Both the position numbers and the translations under genes were made by a program. Below, piece by piece: positions 26,599 through 36,608 of a stretch of 49,165 nt of DNA. The first letter of the stretch is position 1, and each line of letters opens with the position of its first letter. The stretch is from contig DITK01000019.1 of assembly GCA_002422785.1 (NCBI GenBank), forward strand, positions 1-49,165. Direction: 5' to 3'. The notes under the pieces were generated by a model that was not told the origin of the DNA, did no database searches, and saw only the letters and a program-made list of their open reading frames with translations. This stretch comes from Francisellaceae bacterium UBA6186 (GTDB lineage Bacteria > Pseudomonadota > Gammaproteobacteria > UBA6186 > Azoamicaceae).

Positions 26599-28449
26599 TT
26601 ATTCGTTGTTAGATTTGTTACTTCTTTTACGATCAGTTGCATTTAGTTCTACTTTACGAAGACGGATTGATTTTGGAGTTACCTCAACTCTTTCATCTTC
26701 TTCTATATAAGCAATGGCTTGTTCTAAAGTCATAATAACCGGCGGAGTTAAACGAATTGCATCATCTTTACCGGATGCACGCATATTAGTTAATTGTTTT
26801 CCTTTGATAGGATTTACTTCTAAATCATTGTCACGGTTATGTTCGCCAATAATCATCCCTCGATAAACTTTTTCGCCATGGCCAATAAACATTTTACCGC
26901 GATCTTCTAATTTCCACAGTGCATATCCAGCTGCATCACCATTTTCCATTGAAATTAATACACCGTTACGACGACCTTCTATATTTCCTCGATACTCCCC
27001 ATAACTATTGAAGCTACGATTCATAATACCGGTACCTCGAGTTTCAGTGAGAAATTGACCATGGTAACCAATCAAACCACGAGAAGGACCTAAAAAAGTA
27101 ACACGAGTTTTGCCGCCACCAGACACTCGCATATCGGTCATTTCGGCTTTTCTTAAACTTAGAGACTGTACTACTACACCAACAAACTCATCATTTACAT
27201 CAACTTGAATTTCTTCTATTGGTTCTTGTTTAACATTATTTTTATCGGTTTTATATAATACTCTCGGACGACTAATGGATAATTCAAATCCTTCGCGGCG
27301 CATAGTTTCTATAAGAACCCCAAGCTGTAATTCACCACGTCCAGCAACTTCGTAGGCATCTTTATCTTCACTTTGATTAACTCTAATTGCTACATTGCCT
27401 TCTGCTTCTCGCATTAATCGTTCCCCGAGTATTCTGGAAGTTAATTTAGAACCTTCCATCCCTGCCAAAGGAGAATCATTAATAGAAAACGTCATAGCTA
27501 AAGTTGGCGGATCCACCGGGGTTGATGAAATTGCTGCTGTAACTTCTATATCACAAATAGTGTCTGCAACAGTTGCATTAGTTAATCCTGCGATAGCTAC
27601 AATATCTCCAGCACTGGCAGTATCGGTAGGAACCCGTTCTAGTCCTCTAAAAGATAGTATTTTACTAATTCTACCATTTTCAATAACAGCATTTTCTCGA
27701 TTAAGTACTTTAACAACTTGATTAGTTTTTACTGTACCACAATAAATACGTCCGGTAAGTATCCGACCAAGATAAGAATTATATTCTCTGGTAGTAATTA
27801 GCATAGAAAATGGACCATTTGGATCACTGTCAGGTTCTGGCACGTGTTTTAAAATTAAATCAAATAATGGAGCAATATCTTTTTGTTCATCTTCTAATTG
27901 TAATGCTGCCCAGCCTGCACGCCCGGATGCATATATAATAGGAAAGTCTAGCTGTGTATCTGTGGCACCAAGTGCCATAAATAGCTCGAATACTTCGTCT
28001 ACAACTTCGCTGACCCTTCTGTCTGGTCTATCAACTTTATTAATCAATACAATTGGGTTTAAGCCCAAGTTAAGTGCTTTAGATAAAACAAACTTGGTCT
28101 GTGGCATAGGGCCTTCTGATGCATCTACTAATAACACCACTCCATTTACCATAGATAAAATTCTTTCTACTTCGCCACCAAAATCAGCATGGCCTGGTGT
28201 ATCTACAATATTGATCCGGATATCTTGATCAGTATGGGAATCGTGCCATATTAATGACGTACATTTAGCTAGGATTGTAATACCACGCTCACGCTCTAGG
28301 TCATTAGAATCCATAGCACGTTCTGCAATTGCCTGGTTAGCTCTAAAAGTACCGCTTTGCTTCAGCATACTATCGACCAAAGTAGTTTTACCGTGATCTA
28401 CATGTGCGATAATCGCAATATTTCTAATAGGAGTAGTTGTTGTATTCAT
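26599..28449 (-). CDS. typA: Ribosome-associated translational GTPase TypA/BipA
   Basis: 616-aa GTPase that helps 50S assembly and stress-related translation. The P-loop GHVDHGKTT variant (IIAHVDHGKTTLVD) is at residues ~13-26; RGITI, DTPGHADFGGEVER and NKVDRP follow, then EF-G-like domains and the TypA C-terminus with GRGELQLGVLIETMRREG. ATG 28449 is used; a TTG directly before it is in frame but unneeded. It is transcribed divergently from the ankyrin gene and probably carries birA behind it. Confidence 0.96.
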   Translation of the reverse strand: MNTTTTPIRNIAIIAHVDHGKTTLVDSMLKQSGTFRANQAIAERAMDSNDLERERGITILAKCTSLIWHDSHTDQDIRINIVDTPGHADFGGEVERILSMVNGVVLLVDASEGPMPQTKFVLSKALNLGLNPIVLINKVDRPDRRVSEVVDEVFELFMALGATDTQLDFPIIYASGRAGWAALQLEDEQKDIAPLFDLILKHVPEPDSDPNGPFSMLITTREYNSYLGRILTGRIYCGTVKTNQVVKVLNRENAVIENGRISKILSFRGLERVPTDTASAGDIVAIAGLTNATVADTICDIEVTAAISSTPVDPPTLAMTFSINDSPLAGMEGSKLTSRILGERLMREAEGNVAIRVNQSEDKDAYEVAGRGELQLGVLIETMRREGFELSISRPRVLYKTDKNNVKQEPIEEIQVDVNDEFVGVVVQSLSLRKAEMTDMRVSGGGKTRVTFLGPSRGLIGYHGQFLTETRGTGIMNRSFNSYGEYRGNIEGRRNGVLISMENGDAAGYALWKLEDRGKMFIGHGEKVYRGMIIGEHNRDNDLEVNPIKGKQLTNMRASGKDDAIRLTPPVIMTLEQAIAYIEEDERVEVTPKSIRLRKVELNATDRKRSNKSNNE

Positions 28450-28488
28450 CAATCTGTGCCTTAACTTTAAATTAGTTATAAGCCGTGG

Positions 28489-28517
28489 ATTATATATTAG
28501 TTGTCTTAAATTTAAAA
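28489..28517 (-). promoter_or_regulatory. Candidate promoter for typA-birA
   Basis: On the reverse strand a perfect TATAAT (plus-strand 28489-28494) lies 40 bases before the typA ATG. The hexamer 17 bases upstream, TTTTAA, is a poor -35. The -10 match and the divergent setting support it. Confidence 0.45.
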
Positions 28518-28577
28518 CTTGTTTATTACTGATACGTCAGATGGACTGATAATATTGATTGCATTCCGTGTGAGGCT

Positions 28578-28606
28578 TTGTTAACATAACTCAAGTTATC
28601 TAAATA
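28578..28606 (+). promoter_or_regulatory. Candidate promoter with palindromic spacer for the ankyrin gene
   Basis: TTGTTA (28578-28583) and TAAATA (28601-28606) are 17 bases apart. The spacer contains the inverted repeat ATAACT-CA-AGTTAT (28586-28599), placed like an operator. A second small hairpin, TGTAG-TTG-CTACA (28609-28621), lies in the presumed leader before a strong GGAGG ribosome site. Confidence 0.4.
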
Positions 28607-28641
28607 AATGTAGTTGCTACATATTTTGGAGGTTAATAATA

Positions 28642-29358
28642 ATGATAAAAAAATTATCTACAATATTAAATTGTGTTCGTTTTACTCCCTGGTACCAATT
28701 GTACTCTAGCAAAAAACCAATACCTAAATTGTTGCAAATTCTACAATTTATTTTTTCTGGTGCGGACGTTGATAAACAGACCTATTATGGTCGTCGTGGT
28801 CAACCAATACATCATGCAGTTGCAATCGACAATGAAGTTTTCATTGAAATGTTGATTAAAATGGGAGCAAATGTTGATGCGCCTTGTTCTAATGTTGATA
28901 ACCGCACAGCTTTGAATTTAGCAGTTTGCAAGCAAAACATATTTTTAACACAAATGCTGATTAAAGCAGGGGCAAATGTTAATAATACGTATAATAGCCG
29001 CAGAACAGCGCTATATGATGCAATGTTGCGTAAAAATAAAGTTATTGTAGACGAGTTGATGCAGGGTGGTGCTAATTTTGCTACATTACTTGTGCCTGAT
29101 CAAGATGGGTATTGTTTAGAGAGCCGCTTTAATTCTCAAATTTTTAATTCTCTAGAAAATGGCTGGTTAAATACGATAGTGCTAGCCTCTAGTGCGTTAG
29201 TAAACAAAAATTTACCAGCAGACGTTGTAAGAAACACAGTTTTACCTTTTATATATGGTAATATGCCCGAAAATGTTAGTGATTTAACTATAAACAGGGT
29301 TATGCAAACATCATCTCAATATGAAAAACACCAAGCTGCAAAAAAATCTCGGTTGTAA
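28642..29358 (+). CDS. Small ankyrin-repeat protein, 238 aa
   Basis: Three ankyrin repeats are seen at residues ~52-150: QPIHHAVAIDNEVFIEMLIKMGANVD, then TALNLAVCKQNIFLTQMLIKAGANVN, then TALYDAMLRKNKVIVDELMQGGANF. A short helical N-terminus and an ~85-residue C-terminus without motif flank them. There is no signal peptide or membrane segment. TGGAGG before ATG is a strong ribosome site. As with the larger ankyrin protein at the left end, binding to a protein partner is expected from the fold, and a host target is possible but unproven. Confidence 0.85.
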   Translation: MIKKLSTILNCVRFTPWYQLYSSKKPIPKLLQILQFIFSGADVDKQTYYGRRGQPIHHAVAIDNEVFIEMLIKMGANVDAPCSNVDNRTALNLAVCKQNIFLTQMLIKAGANVNNTYNSRRTALYDAMLRKNKVIVDELMQGGANFATLLVPDQDGYCLESRFNSQIFNSLENGWLNTIVLASSALVNKNLPADVVRNTVLPFIYGNMPENVSDLTINRVMQTSSQYEKHQAAKKSRL

Positions 29359-29390
29359 TATTGACTTACAAAATGTAACATGCCTTCATT

Positions 29391-30983
29391 ATGATACAAA
29401 TCGATAATTTAACTTTGCATCTAGGGACAAGATGTATTTTTGAAAAAGCTCAATTTAGTGTTTTTCCTGGTCAAAAAGTTGGGATTATAGGTAAAAATGG
29501 TGCTGGCAAAAGTACTTTGTTTGCTTTACTTAGAAACGTATTATCTCCGGATGCTGGTAATTGCCAAATACCAAAATCCTGGAGAATCGCACATATTCCG
29601 CAAAGTTTACCAGAAGGGTCGATTACCGCATTAGATTATGTTTTATCCGGAGATAACGTATACACGGTTATTCAAGATCAATTATTAATTGCTGAACAAA
29701 AAAATGATCATGCTGCTGTTTTGGCGGCTCATAACGATTTACATTTAATCGATGGATATCGAATACCAGCTAAGGCTGCTAATTTGTTAAAAGGACTGGG
29801 GTTTTTAGATGCATCGATGCAAGAGGCGGTATCTAATTTTTCTGGTGGCTGGAGAATGCGGTTAAATGTTGCTAAAACTCTAATGGCCAGAGCTGATTTG
29901 TTCTTGCTTGACGAGCCAACCAATCATTTAGATTTAGATGCTATTGTGTGGTTAGAAGAATGGGTTAAAAATTGCCAATCAACAGTGTTATTAATTACTC
30001 ATGATGCTGCATTTTTAGATAGGGTGCCAAGTCATATTTTATTGGTTGATAATAAAAAATTTACTATATATAAAGGAAATTATTCTAACTATATAAAACA
30101 AAAATCTGAAGCCATTATGTTGCAGCAATTAATGCATGCTAAGCAACAAAAAACAAGGGAGCATTTAGAAAGTTTTATTAATCGGTTTCGTGCTAAAGCT
30201 TCTAAAGCCAAACAAGCTCAGTCGAGAATTAAAGCTTTAGAAAAGTTACCAGAACTTGCTGCAGTGCAATCACAATCTAGTTTTCAATTTGAGTTTTCTG
30301 AGATAATTAATTGTCCAAATCCATTGTTAAATTTAGAAAATATTGAGTTTGCGTATGTTGGGGCAACAAATAAAATAATTTTTAAAAAATTAAATTTTTA
30401 TGTGCGCCCGGGTGCTCGTATTGCCTTGCTTGGATTAAATGGGGAGGGTAAATCGACCTTGATGAAATTATTATCAGCAACGGTTGTGGCACAAAAAGGT
30501 ACTAGACATGCGGGTCCTGGTTTGAAAATTGGGTATTTCGCTCAAGAACAAGCTGAAGAATTTCCAATAGATGAAACTCCCTTAAGCTGGTTTACAGAAA
30601 TTAGCATGAATAATAACCACAAAGAGATCCGTGGCTACCTTGGGCGTTTTGCATTTAGCGATGAACGTGCTGTACAAAAAATAGCAACTTTATCTGGTGG
30701 TGAGAAGGCAAGGTTGGCTTTAGCCTGGATTGTCTGGCAAAAGCCACAATTATTGTTGCTTGATGAGCCAACTAATCATTTAGATTTAGAAATGAGGGAA
30801 GCTTTATCTTTCGCATTACAATCATTTTCTGGGGCTGTAGTGTTAGTATCTCACGATCGTCAGTTAATTATGAACACAGTAGACGAATTATGGTGGGTTC
30901 ATAATGGGGTGGCCGAGCCATTTGTCGGAGATTTAGAAGACTACGAGCAAAAATTAAAAAAAGCACGTAAGTTGTTAGCTTGA
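29391..30983 (+). CDS. yheS: ABC-F ATPase YheS
   Basis: Soluble protein with two ABC ATPase domains and no membrane segment, of the ABC-F group that acts on ribosomes. Walker A GKNGAGKST and signature NFSGGWRMRLNVAKTLMARADLFLLDEPTNHLD lie in domain 1; Walker A GLNGEGKST and LSGGEKARL...LLLDEPTNHLD in domain 2. The ABC-F linker lies between (~residues 240-310). The N-terminus and the FSGGWRMRLN segment resemble YheS more than Uup or EttA. At 530 aa it lacks about 100 C-terminal residues of E. coli YheS. No clear ribosome site precedes ATG 29391. Confidence 0.92.
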   Translation: MIQIDNLTLHLGTRCIFEKAQFSVFPGQKVGIIGKNGAGKSTLFALLRNVLSPDAGNCQIPKSWRIAHIPQSLPEGSITALDYVLSGDNVYTVIQDQLLIAEQKNDHAAVLAAHNDLHLIDGYRIPAKAANLLKGLGFLDASMQEAVSNFSGGWRMRLNVAKTLMARADLFLLDEPTNHLDLDAIVWLEEWVKNCQSTVLLITHDAAFLDRVPSHILLVDNKKFTIYKGNYSNYIKQKSEAIMLQQLMHAKQQKTREHLESFINRFRAKASKAKQAQSRIKALEKLPELAAVQSQSSFQFEFSEIINCPNPLLNLENIEFAYVGATNKIIFKKLNFYVRPGARIALLGLNGEGKSTLMKLLSATVVAQKGTRHAGPGLKIGYFAQEQAEEFPIDETPLSWFTEISMNNNHKEIRGYLGRFAFSDERAVQKIATLSGGEKARLALAWIVWQKPQLLLLDEPTNHLDLEMREALSFALQSFSGAVVLVSHDRQLIMNTVDELWWVHNGVAEPFVGDLEDYEQKLKKARKLLA

Positions 30984-31087
30984 AAGTATTTAAGCTGATT
31001 TTACTAATTAAATGAACTAAATTATACTCCTAATATAAATACATATTTATAAAAAATCATAAAAATAATATAAATTGGAATTTCGCC

Positions 31088-31591
31088 ATGACCATACATC
31101 AACATATAGAAAACAAAGAGTCAAATTCTATTATAGAATCAACTTTTATAAAATATGAACAAAGTTATGACAATGCTTTAATGTTGCAATTGGAAATTGA
31201 AAAAACTAATAATGATAAACTTTTTCGTGCGTTAGAAATATCTAACAATAATTTAAACAGAGCCAACGAACACTTAATTAATGTTAAAAAATTAAATCGT
31301 AAACTAGAGCAAGATATTGAATTGAATATAATTCATGTAAGAAACTTAAAAAGTGTTAATTTAAAATTTATTAGAACTATTAATAATTTACAATCATATA
31401 AAGAATATGTTGCTCAATTACTAAGTAAAAAACATCGTACTACCTCTAGGGTTGAACGTCTTATAAAAACTATTAAAAATATGCAACATATTATTAAAAC
31501 TAAAAATGCTATTATTGCTAAAAATGGTCGTAACTATGATGTAGTATTACAAAAAGCTGCTCGTATCATAAAAGAAAGCTATAGTATATAA
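31088..31591 (+). CDS. Coiled-coil protein of unknown function, 167 aa
   Basis: Almost the whole protein is a charged helix rich in Asn, Lys, Glu and Leu with heptad spacing (for example residues ~40-110), ending in a basic stretch. There is no membrane segment, signal peptide or family motif that I recognise. A GGAA site lies before ATG. It stands between yheS (104 bases away, with no clear element in the gap) and a methyltransferase gene 30 bases downstream, with which it may form an operon. Confidence 0.65.
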   Translation: MTIHQHIENKESNSIIESTFIKYEQSYDNALMLQLEIEKTNNDKLFRALEISNNNLNRANEHLINVKKLNRKLEQDIELNIIHVRNLKSVNLKFIRTINNLQSYKEYVAQLLSKKHRTTSRVERLIKTIKNMQHIIKTKNAIIAKNGRNYDVVLQKAARIIKESYSI

Positions 31592-31621
31592 TTTTATAAA
31601 TTTTAGCTTTTTCATTAATTA

Positions 31622-33247
31622 ATGGTATTTTTAGAGATGTATAAAACAATTAGCAAAGATATAAAAAATGTAAATAAACTAACCAATAAAACGAAAGTTA
31701 ACAAATTTAGTCATAAAAATGAATCTAGCGGTGCTCGGTGTTTGTCAAAATCTATTCTTTGGCAACAGATGCAGGATTATTACGAACAATTAGGTCCTGA
31801 TGCATGGCAAGAAGATATTGTTCCATACCAAATAACCAGCAATAAATTACTTGCACATTTATATGCCACCTTGATTAATGCAGCTATTTATGATCATTAT
31901 ACAGATTCAAATTCGGAACCATTCTACATATTAGAGTTAGGTGGGGGGCATGGCAAGTTTAGTTTTTATATTTGTAAATTTTTAGAATTTTTTAATTTAT
32001 ATAATAAATTTAATATAATATACATAGCCTCGGATATTTCGCCAAAAAATATAGAAGCATGGCAAAATCATCCACAATTGAAAAAATATATAGATAATAA
32101 ACAATTAGATTTTGCTAAATTCAATGCGGAAACTGATGAAAATATTTATTTAATTAATGCTAAAAAAACAATAACTAAACAATCTCTAAAAAATCCGCTG
32201 TTTGTAATTGCCAACTATGTATTTGATACATTATCTCATGATGCATTTAAATGTGAAGATAATCAGTTGTTTGCAACTTCTATAGATTTAGATAGTCAAA
32301 AAACTTTTTCTTTTGACAATTTTTCGTATAAATATTCTCATGAATTAATTAATGAAAATTATTATGAACAGGATATATTTAATAGAATATTGTTACAGTA
32401 CAAAAATCAATTAAAAAATGGTTCTTTTTTATTACCGATTGGTGCATTGCGTGCAATCGAAAATATTAAGATGTTGTCTAAGAAAAATACAGTGTTTCTA
32501 GTTGCAGATAAAGGCAACATCGATATTGCAGATTTTATTCAAATAGAAGATCCTAATATTGCAGTTCATGGTTCGGTATCGTTTATGGTTAATTTCCATG
32601 CATTAGAAACTTTTTTTACCTTGTCTAATGGTAGTAGTATGATTACCCCCAATTCATATACTGATTTACAGGTTGCATGTTTTACAACAGCTAATAACAA
32701 TAGTAATAATTTGTTGACATTTACAGCTAAGCAAGCTTTATATGATATTAATCCACAAAATTTAATAAATTTATGTTATTCTAATGATAAAATAAATAAT
32801 TGGCATAATTTAGATCAAATGTTAGCAATCTTGTCGATTAGTAAATGGGATCCAGATTTATTTTATGATATATCAGATCAGTTGTTAGAGTTTATAGAAA
32901 AATCGATTAATAAAAAGCAATTTAACATGGAACAAGAGCATGCTATAACTTGTGGCTTAGAATTGATTTGGGAATATTTTTTTAAATTAGAAAAAAATCA
33001 AGATTTACCTTTTGTGTTGGCTAATATTTATTATGTTTTGGAAGAATTTGATCTGGCATTAAAATTTTTTGAAATTTCCATTCAAGAGTTTGGGGAAACA
33101 GTAGAAACTTGGCATAACATTGCGTTATGTTATTATGCATTAGAAAATTTTACTTTAGCTTTAACATATACCAAAAAATCTTTACAAATTAATTCAAAAT
33201 ATTTAGCAGCCAAAAAATTATTAGCTGAATTAACATCTATGGTGTAG
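31622..33247 (+). CDS. Putative SAM-dependent methyltransferase with C-terminal TPR
   Basis: 541 aa. Motif I of class I methyltransferases is clear at residues ~99-109 (ILELGGGHGKF), followed by YIASDIS and an acidic-loop region LFVIANYVFDTLSHDAF that recalls the MidA/DUF185 group. The last ~110 residues contain two TPR units (FDLALKFFEISIQEFGE and FTLALTYTKKSLQINS). The substrate is unknown. ATG 31622 has no ribosome site; ATG 31637, five codons in, is an alternative. It ends two bases before kdsB. Confidence 0.75.
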   Translation: MVFLEMYKTISKDIKNVNKLTNKTKVNKFSHKNESSGARCLSKSILWQQMQDYYEQLGPDAWQEDIVPYQITSNKLLAHLYATLINAAIYDHYTDSNSEPFYILELGGGHGKFSFYICKFLEFFNLYNKFNIIYIASDISPKNIEAWQNHPQLKKYIDNKQLDFAKFNAETDENIYLINAKKTITKQSLKNPLFVIANYVFDTLSHDAFKCEDNQLFATSIDLDSQKTFSFDNFSYKYSHELINENYYEQDIFNRILLQYKNQLKNGSFLLPIGALRAIENIKMLSKKNTVFLVADKGNIDIADFIQIEDPNIAVHGSVSFMVNFHALETFFTLSNGSSMITPNSYTDLQVACFTTANNNSNNLLTFTAKQALYDINPQNLINLCYSNDKINNWHNLDQMLAILSISKWDPDLFYDISDQLLEFIEKSINKKQFNMEQEHAITCGLELIWEYFFKLEKNQDLPFVLANIYYVLEEFDLALKFFEISIQEFGETVETWHNIALCYYALENFTLALTYTKKSLQINSKYLAAKKLLAELTSMV

Positions 33248-33249
33248 TT

Positions 33250-33984
33250 ATGATTAAAATTCTTTGTGTGATTCCGAGCAGAATAGGATCAACCAGGCTG
33301 CCTCGCAAGCCATTGTTACCTATTTTAGGTAAGCCAATGGTTCAAGTTGTTTATGAAAATGCTAGTTATTGCAAATTATTAACTAAAGTTGTGGTGGCAA
33401 CAGATAGCCAAGAAATTGCTGAAGTAATTCAAGCTATTAATGGCAATGTATTCATGACAGACAGTAGCCTCATGACAGGTAGCGATAGGGTAGCTGTAGT
33501 TGCTGAACATTTTCCTGAGATGGATATAGTGGTTAATCTCCAGGGGGACGAACCATTTGTGCAGCCTATTATGTTGGAACAATTAGTTGCTCCATATTTG
33601 CATGGAGAGATGCCAGATATGACAACTCTAGCTTACAAGCTAGATAAAACTGAGGATTATAATAATCCTGGAATAGTAAAAGTTGTAACAGATCTTAATA
33701 ATAATGCCATTTATTTTTCTCGTTCGCCAATTCCTTATTTTAGGCAAAATATTAATGCCCCAGTTTATCATCATATAGGATTATATGCTTTTCGGCGTGA
33801 CTTTTTATTGCAATACACCAAGTTACCTGTAACTCCATTAGAGCAAACTGAATCTTTGGAGCAATTAAGGGCAATAGAGCATGGTTTTAAGATCCGTGTT
33901 TGTCTTACAGAGAATAAAACTTTAGAAATTAATACAGCCGAAGAGTATGAACAAGCAAAATATTTTAATTATGAACAACAATAA
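33250..33984 (+). CDS. kdsB: 3-deoxy-manno-octulosonate cytidylyltransferase
   Basis: Makes CMP-Kdo for the inner core of lipopolysaccharide. The 244-aa protein has the nucleotide-binding IPSRIGSTRLPRKPL, VNLQGDEPFV with the metal Asp, YFSRSPIPYF, HIGLYAFRRDFL and the LEQTESLEQLRAIEHGFKI segment, all in normal order. Presence implies a Kdo-containing outer membrane. It is packed two bases behind the methyltransferase gene. Confidence 0.96.
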   Translation: MIKILCVIPSRIGSTRLPRKPLLPILGKPMVQVVYENASYCKLLTKVVVATDSQEIAEVIQAINGNVFMTDSSLMTGSDRVAVVAEHFPEMDIVVNLQGDEPFVQPIMLEQLVAPYLHGEMPDMTTLAYKLDKTEDYNNPGIVKVVTDLNNNAIYFSRSPIPYFRQNINAPVYHHIGLYAFRRDFLLQYTKLPVTPLEQTESLEQLRAIEHGFKIRVCLTENKTLEINTAEEYEQAKYFNYEQQ

Positions 33985-34015
33985 ACAGATAATAAAATAA
34001 ATAGGTAATAAATAT

Positions 34016-35041
34016 ATGTTTAATATTGCAGTAGCTGGTGCAACCGGTCTGGTTGGTCAAACTATAATTGAAATTTTAGAACAAAGAAATTTTCCAGTAA
34101 AAAAAATTTTTTTATTAGCAAGTGCCAGATCTAAAGGTGATACTTTATTATTTAAAAATAGAGCTATAGAAATATATAATTTAGCTGAATTTGATTTTAA
34201 AACCGAAAAAGTAGACATTGCATTTTTTTCGGCCGGCGGAGAAGTGTCTAGTAAATATGTTAAAGTCGCAGTTGCGGCTGGTTGTATTGTAATAGACAAT
34301 ACTTCACACTTTCGTTATCAAACAGATATACCTTTAGTTATCCCCGAGGTCAATGCAGATGATTTGATTCTTTATAAGCAAACCAATATTATTGCCAACC
34401 CTAATTGTGCAACTATTCAGGCCTTATTAGTTTTAAAACCTATTTATGATTTAGTTGGGATTGAAAAGATTGATTTTGTTACATATCAATCAGTTTCAGG
34501 TACGGGCAGGGCCGCTATTACCGAACTAGTTGACCAAATCACTAACTCATTGAATGGCATACCTGCAGAGTCAAAAGTTTATCCTAAACAAATAGCGTTT
34601 AATATTTTGCCTCATATCGATACTTTTCAGGATAACGGCTATACCAAAGAAGAGATGAAAATGGTATGGGAAACGCATAAAATTCTACACGATGATACTA
34701 TCAAAATTACGGCTACTGCTTGTAGAGTGCCGACTTTATACGGACATTCTATTGCCATGCATATTGTTACTAAAAAACCAATGAAAGCCGCCTTAGCTAG
34801 AAAAATTTTAGCCGAAGCACCTGGGGTTACGGTTGCGGACGATCCAAAAAATAATATTTATCCTACAATTATACCGGATGCAGTTGGGTCAGATCAGGTT
34901 ACAGTTGGAAGGATTAGAAATTTTTTAAATGATGATAACGGCCTTGCCATGTGGGTAGTTGCAGATAATGTTCGCAAAGGTGCAGCATTAAATGCGGTGC
35001 AAATTGCTGAGATGCTATTAAGTAGACATATGCTAAAATAA
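34016..35041 (+). CDS. asd: Aspartate-semialdehyde dehydrogenase
   Basis: Reduces aspartyl phosphate to the semialdehyde for diaminopimelate, lysine, threonine and methionine synthesis. At 341 aa it shows the NADP-binding VAGATGLVGQTIIEIL, the active-site Cys in NPNCATIQ, the QSVSGTGRAAI segment and the later acid-base His in ACRVPTLYGHS. AGGTAA precedes ATG. In Pseudomonas and Legionella asd is followed by fimV and truA, and so it is here. Confidence 0.96.
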   Translation: MFNIAVAGATGLVGQTIIEILEQRNFPVKKIFLLASARSKGDTLLFKNRAIEIYNLAEFDFKTEKVDIAFFSAGGEVSSKYVKVAVAAGCIVIDNTSHFRYQTDIPLVIPEVNADDLILYKQTNIIANPNCATIQALLVLKPIYDLVGIEKIDFVTYQSVSGTGRAAITELVDQITNSLNGIPAESKVYPKQIAFNILPHIDTFQDNGYTKEEMKMVWETHKILHDDTIKITATACRVPTLYGHSIAMHIVTKKPMKAALARKILAEAPGVTVADDPKNNIYPTIIPDAVGSDQVTVGRIRNFLNDDNGLAMWVVADNVRKGAALNAVQIAEMLLSRHMLK

Positions 35042-35083
35042 TTAATATAAATAATGAAATTTAGTGATTTATTGAGGTACTTA

Positions 35084-36607
35084 GTGAACTTTAAGATAAA
35101 CATTAAGATTGCGAATAATTTTATAAAGCAAGCTTTGCTATTAACGATTATTATATATAGTAATTGTTCTATGGCTATAGGTTTAGGGGATATTAAAGTA
35201 TATTCTTATTTAAATGAACCATTAAGTGCAGAAATCATTTTAACTGGTGTTGATGAATTAGATACCAATAATATTATTGCAGAACTTGCCAGTTCTAAAG
35301 ATTTTATGCGAACTGGGATACCTAGGCCATTTTTTTTAACTAAGTTAAAGTTTGAAACCAAAAGAATTGACGGTATAACGGTAATATATTTATCTACTGT
35401 ACAAGCGGTAAAAAATCCTTTTTTAGATTTTTTAATTCAATTGGTTTGGCCAGATGGTAAAATAATTAAAAACTACACTATTCTTTTAGATCCGCATAGT
35501 GATAATAGTGCAAGACGTGATTTTCCTGTTAGCAAAAAAAATGTTCTTATAGAAGATTTAAGTAAGGTTAATAAAAGTAATAATTTTAATAATGCTTATA
35601 TAGAACCATATAGAAATTCAGATTTATCTCAGCAACTTAAATCTGAATTGACCAGTGATGCGATATTTGCAACATCTTTAGAAGAATCTGCTACCAATGA
35701 AGTTTTATTAAATAAAGATACTAAACGACATTTAGCTCAATCTTCTATTACCACCGAGTCTGATCATTCTAGTGCCATGTTTAGCACTGTTGAGCAAAAT
35801 GAACATGTAGAAAAACATGATGATCATGATAATCTTGTGAATAATAATCAAGATTCAGCTTTGACCAAAGTAGTTACGTCTTTGCAAGCATTTTCTGAGC
35901 ATTCTAAAAGACCTAAAATAAATTATGAAAAATTATTCGATTTAAAACCAAATACTATTACAGTGCATAAAAATGAAGAGCAATTAGCAGAAAGTATTGC
36001 CATGTCGCAAATAAATTCCGAACTGGATTCGTTACGATATGATAGTTCTGAAAATGTTAAGCGTAATAATTCTAAGAGTCAGACTATAGCCCCAGATCAA
36101 GTTGTTAATAATGTGGTTAGCAATAGTTATTTAGAATTAATTAAAAGATATGGCAATGATTTGTTATGGACTTGTTGTCTCGTATCGGCAATAATTTTTT
36201 TATTTCATAAAATGATTACATCCTCTAATTCCCATCATTCGTCAGATGCTGTTATGTTACCAGCACATTTATCTAGAACGACACAGGGTGCAAATTTACA
36301 AGAAAGGCCGATTATTTTCAATCATTTTTCTGATGGTAACCAAAATATTAACGATAGCGTATCGTCAGATTTAAATGTTGACAAAAGCCAAGATGAATTA
36401 AATAATTTGTTGCAACAATCGAGCAATAGTAATTATGATTTTTCTATGATTAGAAACGAAGAATTAGAATTAAAAATAGCGTTAACTAAACAATACTTAG
36501 AGGCTGGCGATCAAAAAAGCGCCAAAGATATTTTACAAGATATAACTTTTGTTAAAGAAAAAAAATATCAAGATCAAATATCTTCTTTGTTAAAATCTAT
36601 TATATAA
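35084..36607 (+). CDS. fimV: FimV-like polar protein
   Basis: Inner-membrane protein that in Pseudomonas organises cell poles and type IV pili. A signal peptide (ending near NCSMA) is followed by the FimV N-terminal domain, IGLGDIKVYSYLNEPLSAEI to FLDFLIQLVWPDGKIIKNYT. A long low-complexity periplasmic part, a membrane segment (DLLWTCCLVSAIIFLFH), and a short cytoplasmic end with the FimV C-terminal helix (LELKIALTKQYLEAGDQKSA) complete it. LysM is not evident, and at ~507 aa it is about half the Pseudomonas length. GTG 35084 has a GAGG site; ATG 35054 is in frame upstream without one, so either start is possible. Confidence 0.88.
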   Translation: MNFKINIKIANNFIKQALLLTIIIYSNCSMAIGLGDIKVYSYLNEPLSAEIILTGVDELDTNNIIAELASSKDFMRTGIPRPFFLTKLKFETKRIDGITVIYLSTVQAVKNPFLDFLIQLVWPDGKIIKNYTILLDPHSDNSARRDFPVSKKNVLIEDLSKVNKSNNFNNAYIEPYRNSDLSQQLKSELTSDAIFATSLEESATNEVLLNKDTKRHLAQSSITTESDHSSAMFSTVEQNEHVEKHDDHDNLVNNNQDSALTKVVTSLQAFSEHSKRPKINYEKLFDLKPNTITVHKNEEQLAESIAMSQINSELDSLRYDSSENVKRNNSKSQTIAPDQVVNNVVSNSYLELIKRYGNDLLWTCCLVSAIIFLFHKMITSSNSHHSSDAVMLPAHLSRTTQGANLQERPIIFNHFSDGNQNINDSVSSDLNVDKSQDELNNLLQQSSNSNYDFSMIRNEELELKIALTKQYLEAGDQKSAKDILQDITFVKEKKYQDQISSLLKSII

Positions 36608-36608
36608 C

